DNA from: Rhodanobacteraceae bacterium
GTDB lineage: Bacteria > Pseudomonadota > Gammaproteobacteria > Xanthomonadales > Rhodanobacteraceae
Length of the DNA: 16,576 nucleotides
NCBI GenBank assembly: GCA_025924775.1
Contig: JAICHS010000026.1
Location: 1-16,576, forward strand
Direction of reading: 5' to 3'
The position numbers and the translations under genes were made by a program. Every line of letters begins with the position of its first letter. Position 1 is the first letter of the stretch. Below the pieces are notes generated by a model. That model worked only from the letters and a program-made list of their open reading frames with translations, was not told the DNA's origin and did no database searches. Shown here in pieces: positions 1 through 6,685 of this stretch.

Positions 1-167
1 CGTCGAAGCTGTGCGTCCGGCGCCAGTTTGGCCAGCAGGCTCTCGGCGGCCACAATCACGCCGTCGAGATCCGTAGCCGCCCACAACTGGTTGATCGCGT
101 GGCACAGGATCGCTGTGGTGGGCGGCTTGCTGGCGGGTGCGGCCAGATGGTGAACGTCGCCTGCCAT
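1..167 (-). CDS. Hypothetical protein, N-terminal 55 codons only
   Basis: An uninterrupted minus-strand frame starts at an ATG at 167-165 and runs off the left edge. It begins MAGDVHHLAAPASKPP and continues with AINQLWAATDLDGV and AAESLLAKLAP. After a Pro/Ala-rich start of about 17 residues, the rest reads as amphipathic helix, which would suit the first helices of a TPR or similar helical-repeat protein. It is too short to name. There is no signal peptide. Upstream on the same strand there is only a G-rich run about a dozen bases before the ATG. It is divergent from the beta-barrel gene at 404. Given the TPR-enzyme genes that follow, it may be another member of the group, but this is a guess. 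The frame itself could be spurious, since only 167 bases are visible. Confidence 0.45.
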   Translation of the reverse strand, partial: MAGDVHHLAAPASKPPTTAILCHAINQLWAATDLDGVIVAAESLLAKLAPDAQLR

Positions 168-302
168 GTGTGGTCCAAGCCCCCGTGCTGGGTGGAAGTG
201 TAACCCGTTGCCCCAAGGCCGGCACCCCGCGTAACGGCATTGAATGGCGTGGCCGGGCTGCGCAGGCGTTTGTGGTTGTTGCACCCTTCGGTTCATCAAT
301 TG

Positions 303-332
303 TTAGCAAAATGTAATTGCGTGGCGTACAAT
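303..332 (+). promoter_or_regulatory. Candidate sigma70 promoter for the beta-barrel gene
   Basis: TTAGCA at 303-308 (four of six matches to TTGACA) and TACAAT at 327-332 (five of six to TATAAT) are separated by 18 bases. They lie in an AT-richer island within a GC-rich divergent gap of 236 bases (168-403). Transcription would begin near 339, giving a leader of about 65 bases before the ATG at 404. This also argues against the in-frame TTG at 317, which would lie upstream of the transcript start. I saw nothing else in the gap and no convincing promoter for the leftward gene. Confidence 0.4.
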
Positions 333-403
333 CGGCTCCAAAGGCGGCCGGTGTCACCGTGCTGCGCGTCACCCTTCGGAAGCGTGTATTCGGACCCTTG
401 AGA

Positions 404-1384
404 ATGCGTCGCCTGCTTGCCAGCGCTGTCTCCATCGGCTTGGGCTTGGCCCTGCCGCTGTGCGCGGTTGGCCAGGTGGCGACGATGCCGGTGATTCCTG
501 CGGTCAAGGCGCCCCCGCACACGGCCAAGGCCGCTGCTGGCACACCCGTGTGGAAGGGTCACGGCGCCAGTGTCTCCGTGACGGCCAAGGGCCGCACGAA
601 CACGACCGTGCCCGGCGGCGCGGCAGAGCCTGCGAACGGGCGCACCTACACCACGGGTGCGGGTGTCCACCTGACCACCAAACCCGGCATCACGGCGCAC
701 GCCAACGTCAATGAAACCCGCTGGTCGCTCGAAGTGCCGGCCTGTGCGCCGGGCACGTCCGGATGCCTCGGCGTCGTGCCGGCGGATGGCGTGCAGCGCA
801 GCGAGGTTGGTGCGGGTTACGCGGGATATGGGGTCAAGCTAGATCTTTCGATTGGCCAGGCCCAGAGCGAGGCCGGCGGTTTGGCGGTCCGCTCGCGGCA
901 GGCGCTGTTGCCGCGCGTGCTGCCGGCGGAAGGCGGGGCCGACGTGGCCGCGCCGCTGTGGTTCCGCAACAGCACCGCGACCAGCCTCAACGCACGTGGC
1001 CAGGTCAGCTTGGCACCCAATACCAGCGTGAACGTGGGCGCCAGCGTGGGCCGGGTCAAATTCCTGCCGGGTTCCGGCTTGAATCCCGACGACGCGCTTG
1101 ACCAGACCACCCTCAGCCTTGGCATCCGCCACGGCGCTGTCCGTGGTGCCATCGTCGGCCACATGCTGGAGCCCGACGTGCCCGGCATGGCCCCGCTGGG
1201 TGCCAGCCAGCGCTGGAGCAGCGTGGATCTGGGCGTCAGCGTGCGCCTGCCGTGGCGTGGTGAACTGAACTTCGGCGCCCAGAACGTGTGGAGTTCGGGG
1301 CGTGCGCCGCTGCTGTTCGGTCCCGGCTTCGGTGCGCCCGACCAGGGCCGCGTGCCGTACGTGCAATATCATCAGGATCTGTGA
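404..1384 (+). CDS. Secreted probable outer-membrane beta-barrel protein, function unknown
   Basis: The product has 326 residues. The start chosen is the ATG at 404, because it begins a clean signal peptide (MRRLLASAV, then a Gly/Leu/Ala-rich core) with likely cleavage after AVG at residues 21-23. Cys20 is not in a proper lipobox, so it is probably not a lipoprotein. A Pro/Ala/Lys-rich linker follows. The rest is rich in Gly, Ser, Thr and alternating hydrophobic residues, as in amphipathic beta strands, for example around residues 135-155 and at SSVDLGVSVRLPW near 271-283. It ends in HQDL and lacks the usual terminal aromatic residue of an outer-membrane beta-signal, so the barrel call is not certain. 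I recognise no named family. The TPR-oxygenase gene follows 78 bases downstream on the same strand and may be co-transcribed. The ribosome site before 404 is weak. Confidence 0.65.
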   Translation: MRRLLASAVSIGLGLALPLCAVGQVATMPVIPAVKAPPHTAKAAAGTPVWKGHGASVSVTAKGRTNTTVPGGAAEPANGRTYTTGAGVHLTTKPGITAHANVNETRWSLEVPACAPGTSGCLGVVPADGVQRSEVGAGYAGYGVKLDLSIGQAQSEAGGLAVRSRQALLPRVLPAEGGADVAAPLWFRNSTATSLNARGQVSLAPNTSVNVGASVGRVKFLPGSGLNPDDALDQTTLSLGIRHGAVRGAIVGHMLEPDVPGMAPLGASQRWSSVDLGVSVRLPWRGELNFGAQNVWSSGRAPLLFGPGFGAPDQGRVPYVQYHQDL

Positions 1385-1438
1385 CGCGCGACGGGTTCGC
1401 GTCCATCGGCTTTTCCGTTTGCAGCTATTGTCCGCGGC

Positions 1439-1450
1439 CCCGCGCGCGGG
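1439..1450. repeat. Perfect 12-base palindrome between two genes
   Basis: CCCGCGCGCGGG is self-complementary and ends 12 bases before the ATG at 1463. No T-run follows, so it is not an intrinsic terminator. It could fold in the mRNA near the ribosome site of the TPR-oxygenase, or it may be chance in GC-rich DNA. The same 78-base gap (1385-1462) holds a weak hairpin just after the beta-barrel gene's stop: GACGCG at 1383-1388 with CGCGTC at 1398-1403. Confidence 0.3.
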
Positions 1451-1462
1451 CACCCTTGGCGC

Positions 1463-3298
1463 ATGACTTCGGACTCGCCCACCCAAGTGCGCGACGCGCT
1501 GCGTACCGCTACCGCATGGATCAATGCTGGCCAGCATGCGCGCGCGCGGGAATCGCTGGCGGCACTGGTCCACACCCAGCCTGATTGTGTCGACGCCCAC
1601 CGCTTGCTTGCGCTGTCCCTGTGCCAGACGGGCGAATTCGTGCGCGCCCAAAAAGAACTACGCGCCTGCTTGCGATTGCGTGAAAACGACGCCGAGGCCT
1701 GGCTCCTGTTGAGCCGGGCCAGCAACGCGCTTGGTCAGCAGTCAGAAGCGCTGCGTGCGTTGCAGGAGGCTGCGCGGCGAATTCCGGGCAACCTGGCGAT
1801 TGGTTGCGCGCTGGCGCGCACCCTGCTGGCGCAGGGCGATACAACGGATGCGTTGCAGGCGCTTGCAGCCGTGGACCCCCACCTCGGGCGATCATCCACC
1901 GAGTACTGGATGTTGCTTGGCCATGCGCACATGGTCACCGGGCAATCGGCGTCGGCGGCCACGGCATTTCGGGAGTGGGTGCGGCTGGATCCGGCCAGCC
2001 AGGATGCGCGCATGCGTCTGGCGGCGGCACTCGCCGACAGCCAACAGTCCGTTGCAGCCGAAGCCGAAGTACGACGCTGCATGGCCGGCGGCAACCATAC
2101 CCCGGAGGCTGCCTTTGTGCTGGCGCGCGCCTTGATGGGGCAAGGTCGGCACGCCGAAGCCGAAGTACAGTTGCGGGACGTGGTGCACGCCAATCCCGGG
2201 CACGCCACGGCCCAGGGCAATTTGTCCGAGCTGGTCTGGATGCGGACGGGCGACGTTGCTGCCGCCGGCGAGACGCTGGACGCGGCCCTGCGGGGGCAGC
2301 CCGGGTTGTCCGCGTTGCGGATCATCAAGGCGCGGCTGCTGGTGAGCGCGCGCGGCGGCCCCGAGGCACTGGCCGAAGTGGATGCCGGGTTGGCTATCGA
2401 TCCGCATGACGCCAGCATGCTGCTGGCGGCATCCACCATCGCACTGGATTTCGACGGCGAGCGCGCGCTGGGTTACGCACAGCGTGCGTTGCAGGTTGCA
2501 CCGCGGGATCGGAAGGTCCTGACGGCGTTCGGCAACGCCTCACTGGCGGTGGGTGATGCCAGCCGCGCGCTGGCGGTCGCCAAGCAGCTGCTGGCATCGT
2601 ATCCGTTCGACGGCCAACTGCTGGCCATGCGCGCCGATGCATTGAGGATGCTGGGCGACGACCGTTACCGCGAGTTGCTGGACTACACGCATTTCGTGCA
2701 GGCGGCGACCATCGATTTGCCAGACGGCTGGCCGGACCTTGCGGCTTACCTGGCCGACCTGCAGGCTGCGATGGAACGTGCGCATACCATGAGGGCGCAC
2801 CCGATCGGCAATTCGTTGCGCCAAGGTAGTCAGGTCGAGCTGGCGCCGGCGCGGTCGACCGAGCCGGCAATCCGCGCGTTTCCCCAAGCCATCGATGGCC
2901 CGATCCGGCGTTACATGCGGGCTCTGGGGACCGGCGGCGACCCCATGCGCTCGCGCAACACGGGGCGGTACCGGATCACCGGCATGTGGTCGGTGCGCCT
3001 GCGTCCACACGGGTTTCACGTCAACCACTACCATCCGGCCGGCTGGATTTCCTCGGCCTGCTACCTACACCTGCCGCTCGCCGTGGCCCGGCAGGGGGGC
3101 GAAGGCTGGCTGAAGTTCGGGGAGCCGGCTTTCCCGACCCGGCCCCGGCTTGCGCCCGAATACGTCCTGCAACCGACGCCGGGACTGCTGGCGTTGTTCC
3201 CCTCCTACATGTGGCACGGGACGGTTCCGTTTGCGGGGAGTGAAGCAGATAGCCGACTGACGATAGCCTTTGATGTGGTGCCCGAGGCGTCTGAATGA
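1463..3298 (+). CDS. TPR protein with C-terminal 2OG-Fe(II) oxygenase domain
   Basis: The product has 611 residues. Roughly residues 1-430 are tandem helical TPR-like repeats (for example ARESLAALV, AEAWLLLSRASNALG, AEVQLRDVVHANPGHATA), a likely peptide- or protein-binding solenoid. Residues about 500-611 match the putative 2OG-Fe(II) oxygenase family often fused to TPRs. Visible landmarks are HVNHYHPAGW at 519-528, PSYMWHGTVPF with distal His585, and RLTIAFD with Arg598, the expected 2-oxoglutarate ligand. The metal motif reads H-x-H (522/524) instead of classic H-x-D, which as I recall occurs in this family. The reaction would be Fe(II)/2OG-dependent hydroxylation of an unknown target in the cytoplasm; no signal peptide or membrane segment is seen. 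The ATG at 1463 is the first good start, though its ribosome site is poor. No terminator is seen after the stop. Confidence 0.85.
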   Translation: MTSDSPTQVRDALRTATAWINAGQHARARESLAALVHTQPDCVDAHRLLALSLCQTGEFVRAQKELRACLRLRENDAEAWLLLSRASNALGQQSEALRALQEAARRIPGNLAIGCALARTLLAQGDTTDALQALAAVDPHLGRSSTEYWMLLGHAHMVTGQSASAATAFREWVRLDPASQDARMRLAAALADSQQSVAAEAEVRRCMAGGNHTPEAAFVLARALMGQGRHAEAEVQLRDVVHANPGHATAQGNLSELVWMRTGDVAAAGETLDAALRGQPGLSALRIIKARLLVSARGGPEALAEVDAGLAIDPHDASMLLAASTIALDFDGERALGYAQRALQVAPRDRKVLTAFGNASLAVGDASRALAVAKQLLASYPFDGQLLAMRADALRMLGDDRYRELLDYTHFVQAATIDLPDGWPDLAAYLADLQAAMERAHTMRAHPIGNSLRQGSQVELAPARSTEPAIRAFPQAIDGPIRRYMRALGTGGDPMRSRNTGRYRITGMWSVRLRPHGFHVNHYHPAGWISSACYLHLPLAVARQGGEGWLKFGEPAFPTRPRLAPEYVLQPTPGLLALFPSYMWHGTVPFAGSEADSRLTIAFDVVPEASE

Positions 3299-3320
3299 CG
3301 ACTGACCAAGCCGAAATCCA

Positions 3321-3351
3321 TTAACACTGTTTTTACGAAATACGGTAGGAT
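3321..3351 (+). promoter_or_regulatory. Weak distal promoter candidate for the TonB receptor
   Basis: TTAACA at 3321-3326 and TAGGAT at 3346-3351 are 19 bases apart, which is long; AACACT at 3323-3328 would give 17. The surrounding run TTTTTACGAAATACGG is the most AT-rich part of the gap. If used, it gives a leader of about 255 bases. Confidence 0.25.
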
Positions 3352-3487
3352 CGGTGCATCGACACCTTTCTGACCGGGGTTGCCGATGGACCGAGGAGGG
3401 TGGAATTCCATATCCGGTGGGCAGAATCCCGCGCGTCTGGATGCCGAGGCCAGGGCGCAAGCCACGAATCGCCGCGTGACGTGGGGA

Positions 3488-3516
3488 TTCCAAACTGGTT
3501 ACAAAGTTGTTAGGAT
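3488..3516 (+). promoter_or_regulatory. Weak proximal promoter candidate for the TonB receptor
   Basis: TTCCAA at 3488-3493 and TAGGAT at 3511-3516 have a 17-base spacer. The -35 box is poor. It shares the TAGGAT hexamer with the distal candidate and would give a leader of about 90 bases. Only transcript mapping would tell which is used. Confidence 0.3.
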
Positions 3517-3602
3517 GCGACCTGCCGAGGGTTCCAATGAGGCCTCGTCGGCGCGTTTGACGGGGTCCTTCCCGAAACTGATTCAACAATCAACAGACGT
3601 TT

Positions 3603-3608
3603 GGAGAG
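3603..3608 (+). promoter_or_regulatory. Ribosome binding site that fixes the receptor start
   Basis: GGAGAG lies four bases before the ATG at 3613. This decides the start against the in-frame TTG at 3601, which would put four residues before a normal signal peptide. The GGAGAG-TGCA-ATG layout is, from memory, common before large TonB receptors of Xanthomonadales. Confidence 0.7.
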
Positions 3609-3612
3609 TGCA

Positions 3613-6609
3613 ATGAGACTCGACCGCAGTGAGCTGTCAAAGGCCGTGCAAACGGCTCTTTCGCTGGGCGCCGTCGCTGCCGTGGGTGTCGCGGGTACTG
3701 CTTTCGCGCAGAACGCGGCTCCTTCGCAGAACGACCAGAAACAACCGCAAACCCTGCAGACCATCGTGGTCACGGGTTCGCACATTCGTCGCGTGGACTT
3801 GGAAACCTCCAACCCCGTGGTGGCCGTTACCGCGCAGCAGATCGCGCAGACCGGCAAGCTGACGCTGGGCGACGTGGTCCAGCAGTTGCCGGTGATTACC
3901 GGTGGCGTGGAAAACCCGCGCGTCAACAACGGCGGCGGTTCTGGCCAGACGCTGGTTGGTCTGCGCGGTTTGGGCGCCAGCCGCACCTTGGTGCTGGTCG
4001 ATGGCCAGCGCGTGATCAGCAGCGACTTGAACTCGATCCCGGCAGCGGCGGTCGAGCGCATTGAAGTGCTGACCGACGGCGCATCGTCCGTGTACGGTTC
4101 CGACGCGATTGGCGGCGTCATCAACATCATCCTCAAGACCAACTATCAAGGTGCCCAGTTCCAGCTGAACTACGGAATCTCCGACCATGACGACGGTGAG
4201 CGCAAGGGCGCTTCATTCGTGTTTGGCCAGACGTCGGACAAGGGCAGCATCATGATGGGCGTCGATTACAGCAAGTTCGACTCCATCCTGCAGTCGGCCC
4301 GCAAGTTCTCGAAAGATGCGCTGTCGTTGACTGCCACCAACACCGATGGCAGTAGCGTTGCGGTTCCTGGTTCGGGCACCATCGCGTTGGTCGGTGGCTC
4401 TTCGTACGCCGCGCGTACCCGCGTCGGTGTGCCGGATGCCGTGAACCCAACGGGTGCGGGTTGCACCCTCTCGTTGAATCCCAGCGCGTGGACCAATACC
4501 GATGCGCGGGTCAGCCCCAATGATTACCATTGCTTTGGTAGCCAGCCTGGCGACAAGTACAATTACGCCTCGGTGAACTTCCTGCTGACCCCGCAAGAAC
4601 GCACCAATTTCTTCGCCAAGGGCGTATATCACCTTACCGACAACATCGACGCGTACGCGACGGTGTACCACAACAAGACCTCGGCCGGCGCCCAGCTGGC
4701 GCCCGCGGTGATGGGTACCCCGACCGGCCTGTCGATTGCCGCCGACAGCTACTACAACCCGTTTGGCGTCGAATTCACGCCGACCAACGGGAACCTGTTC
4801 ATGGCGCGCGCCTATCCGGGCGGCAACCGCTTCACCAAGACAGCCGCCACGACCGACCAGGTGATGTTCGGTTTTCGTGGCAACGTCGACGTTCTCTCGC
4901 GCAACTGGACGTGGGACGTAGGCTATAACTACGGCCATGTTTCCGACACCGGAACCACCGGCGGTTTGCCGAATCAGAACGATTTGCTGGCGGGCCTTGG
5001 ATCGTCATTCCTGAACGCGGATGGCGTCGTGCAGTGCGGCACCGCGGCAAGTCCGATCTCTCTTACCGAATGCACGCCGTGGAACATCTTCAACCTCAAT
5101 TCGCCGTCGGCCACTGCGGCACTCGCGGCTGCTTCGGCATCGGCGCTCTCCAACTCTTGGAGCATCGAGCGCAACATTCACGCGGATATCAGCGGCGGCC
5201 TGTTCGACCTGCCCGCGGGCACGGTCCAGTTGGCGGCTGGCGCCTCCTACCGCAAGGAGTACTCCAACAACGTTGTCGGCCCGGTGTTGCTGCTCGATCC
5301 GGCGACCGGCACCTGCACCTTGGGCAGCCAATGCTCGGCGCACCTGCAGGGCGGGTACAACGTCAAGGAAGCCTACGCGGAGGTGTTCGTCCCGATCCTG
5401 AAGGATCTGCCGTTCGTGCGCGCGCTGAACGTGACGCTTGGCGATCGCTATTCCAAGTACTCGACCTTCGGTAGCACCAACAACTGGAAGATCGGCGTGG
5501 AATTCCGTCCGATCGATGACTTGCTGCTGCGTGGCACGGTGTCCACGGTATTCCGTGCACCGAGCATCAGCGACGTGTTCCAGGCACCGATCAGCAGTGC
5601 CCCGTTGCTGACGAGCGACCCTTGCGATCACGCCACCGTGGCCAACCCGGCGTGCGCGGGTGTGCCGCTGGATGGCAGTTTCGTGAACCGTGACGTGGCC
5701 CTCCACCAGCAGATTCAGGCACTCCTGTCGGGTTCTGCCTACGCGGGATTCCCACTGGGACCGGAGTCGGGCAAGTCGTTCGACTTCGGCGTCGTGTATT
5801 CCCCGCACTTCGTTCCGGGCCTCTCGGTCAGTGCTGACGTGTGGCGCATTTACCTCGACAACGTGATTGCCAGTGTCGGTGCCCAGACCGTGCTGAACCT
5901 GTGCTATGCGGGTGTCTCGGCCTACTGCCCGATGATTTCGCGCTTCCAGGGCGGTGGTTCCCCGGGCCAGATCCGCCAGATCCTGCAGCCGACCGCCAAC
6001 TTGGGCCGGCTTGACGTAAAGGGTGTGGACCTCGCGGCCAATTACAAGTTGCCGGCGTTCTCGTTCGGCCAGTTCAACGTTGGGTTGAACGCGACGTACA
6101 TGAAGCAGATGAAGATCCAGACGGCACCAGGCCAGGATGGCAACCAGGTGTTGAATGGCGTCGGCATGATGGGTTCCACCGGCTCGCCGCTGCAGGCCTC
6201 CTGCCCGTTCGCGGCTGGTGCGATCTGCTTCTTCCCGCGTGTCAGGGCCCAAGGCTCACTCGGTTGGCAGCTTGGCCCGTGGGACGCGCAGTGGACATTG
6301 AACTACTTCAGCAAGTTCAAGGTCGGGTCACTGGATACGTCGCAAGGCGCCACCGCGGTCCCCGCGTTCACGCCAACCGGCCCGGCGGGTCCGTTCGTGC
6401 TGAAGTACGGGCAGTACATGTACAGCAACGTCACGGCTGGCTACAACATCGAGCCGCTCAACACCCGCATCGACGTTGGTGTTGACAACGTATTCGACAA
6501 GCAGCCGCCACTGCTGTATGCGAACAACTCGCAGAACGCGAATACCGACCCGAACGACTTCGACACGATTGGCCGCTACTATTGGGCTCGCTTGACCGTG
6601 AAGTTCTGA
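3613..6609 (+). CDS. TonB-dependent outer-membrane receptor
   Basis: The product has 998 residues and is a complete TonB-dependent receptor. It has a signal peptide with likely cleavage after Ala32 (TAFA|QN). A TonB-box-like LQTIVVTGS at 48-56 leads into a plug domain that ends near 180 with YGSDAIGGVINIIL. A large beta-barrel follows and closes with YYWARLTVKF, with the terminal Phe of an outer-membrane beta-signal. It would move a ligand across the outer membrane using TonB-ExbBD energy; the ligand cannot be read from sequence. It has exactly twelve cysteines, in six close pairs (284/307, 475/487, 568/574, 671/681, 764/772, 864/872), probably disulfide-pinned outer loops. No sigma/anti-sigma pair or N-terminal signalling domain is visible. 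It sits between a TPR-oxygenase and a TPR-sulfotransferase on the same strand and ends at a strong terminator. Confidence 0.95.
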   Translation: MRLDRSELSKAVQTALSLGAVAAVGVAGTAFAQNAAPSQNDQKQPQTLQTIVVTGSHIRRVDLETSNPVVAVTAQQIAQTGKLTLGDVVQQLPVITGGVENPRVNNGGGSGQTLVGLRGLGASRTLVLVDGQRVISSDLNSIPAAAVERIEVLTDGASSVYGSDAIGGVINIILKTNYQGAQFQLNYGISDHDDGERKGASFVFGQTSDKGSIMMGVDYSKFDSILQSARKFSKDALSLTATNTDGSSVAVPGSGTIALVGGSSYAARTRVGVPDAVNPTGAGCTLSLNPSAWTNTDARVSPNDYHCFGSQPGDKYNYASVNFLLTPQERTNFFAKGVYHLTDNIDAYATVYHNKTSAGAQLAPAVMGTPTGLSIAADSYYNPFGVEFTPTNGNLFMARAYPGGNRFTKTAATTDQVMFGFRGNVDVLSRNWTWDVGYNYGHVSDTGTTGGLPNQNDLLAGLGSSFLNADGVVQCGTAASPISLTECTPWNIFNLNSPSATAALAAASASALSNSWSIERNIHADISGGLFDLPAGTVQLAAGASYRKEYSNNVVGPVLLLDPATGTCTLGSQCSAHLQGGYNVKEAYAEVFVPILKDLPFVRALNVTLGDRYSKYSTFGSTNNWKIGVEFRPIDDLLLRGTVSTVFRAPSISDVFQAPISSAPLLTSDPCDHATVANPACAGVPLDGSFVNRDVALHQQIQALLSGSAYAGFPLGPESGKSFDFGVVYSPHFVPGLSVSADVWRIYLDNVIASVGAQTVLNLCYAGVSAYCPMISRFQGGGSPGQIRQILQPTANLGRLDVKGVDLAANYKLPAFSFGQFNVGLNATYMKQMKIQTAPGQDGNQVLNGVGMMGSTGSPLQASCPFAAGAICFFPRVRAQGSLGWQLGPWDAQWTLNYFSKFKVGSLDTSQGATAVPAFTPTGPAGPFVLKYGQYMYSNVTAGYNIEPLNTRIDVGVDNVFDKQPPLLYANNSQNANTDPNDFDTIGRYYWARLTVKF

Positions 6610-6637
6610 TCGGACCGCAGGAAGCTTCAACCTCTCG

Positions 6638-6669
6638 GGGCCGCACGGAGTTTTCGTGCGGCCCTTTTT
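6638..6669 (+). terminator. Intrinsic terminator after the TonB receptor
   Basis: A perfect 10-bp stem (GGGCCGCACG at 6638-6647 with CGTGCGGCCC at 6655-6664), a 7-base loop and TTTTT at 6665-6669 make a textbook Rho-independent terminator 28 bases after the receptor stop. The next gene starts only 16 bases beyond the T-run and shows no promoter of its own, so expression of the sulfotransferase may depend on read-through. Confidence 0.92.
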
Positions 6670-6685
6670 GTGTCAACTTTTCACG

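Larger units (their letters stand above)
3299..3612. other. Gene-free leader upstream of the TonB receptor
   Basis: This 314-base stretch holds no convincing gene. An open frame from the ATG at 3386 to a TGA at 3614-3616 overlaps the receptor ATG as ATGA. However, about 41 percent of its codons end in A or T, and it uses rare codons (ATA, AGG, AGA, CGA), unlike the GC-ending neighbours. It also contains a promoter candidate, so it is probably not translated. The region is AT-richer than its surroundings and carries two TAGGAT -10-like boxes. Otherwise I see no strong hairpin or known RNA motif. Confidence 0.5.

Noticed and set aside
317..403. TTG at 317 as start of the beta-barrel protein
   Set aside because: It would put 29 residues before a normal signal peptide and lies upstream of the candidate promoter's transcript start.
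5005..6252. A 415-codon minus-strand frame opposite the TonB receptor
   Set aside because: It is a shadow of strongly biased receptor codons, very rich in Arg, Val and His, with no motif or ribosome site.
6656..6685. GTG at 6656 as start of the first sulfotransferase
   Set aside because: It lies in the 3' half of the terminator stem, and the ten added residues resemble nothing in the family. The ATG at 6686 is the sensible start.
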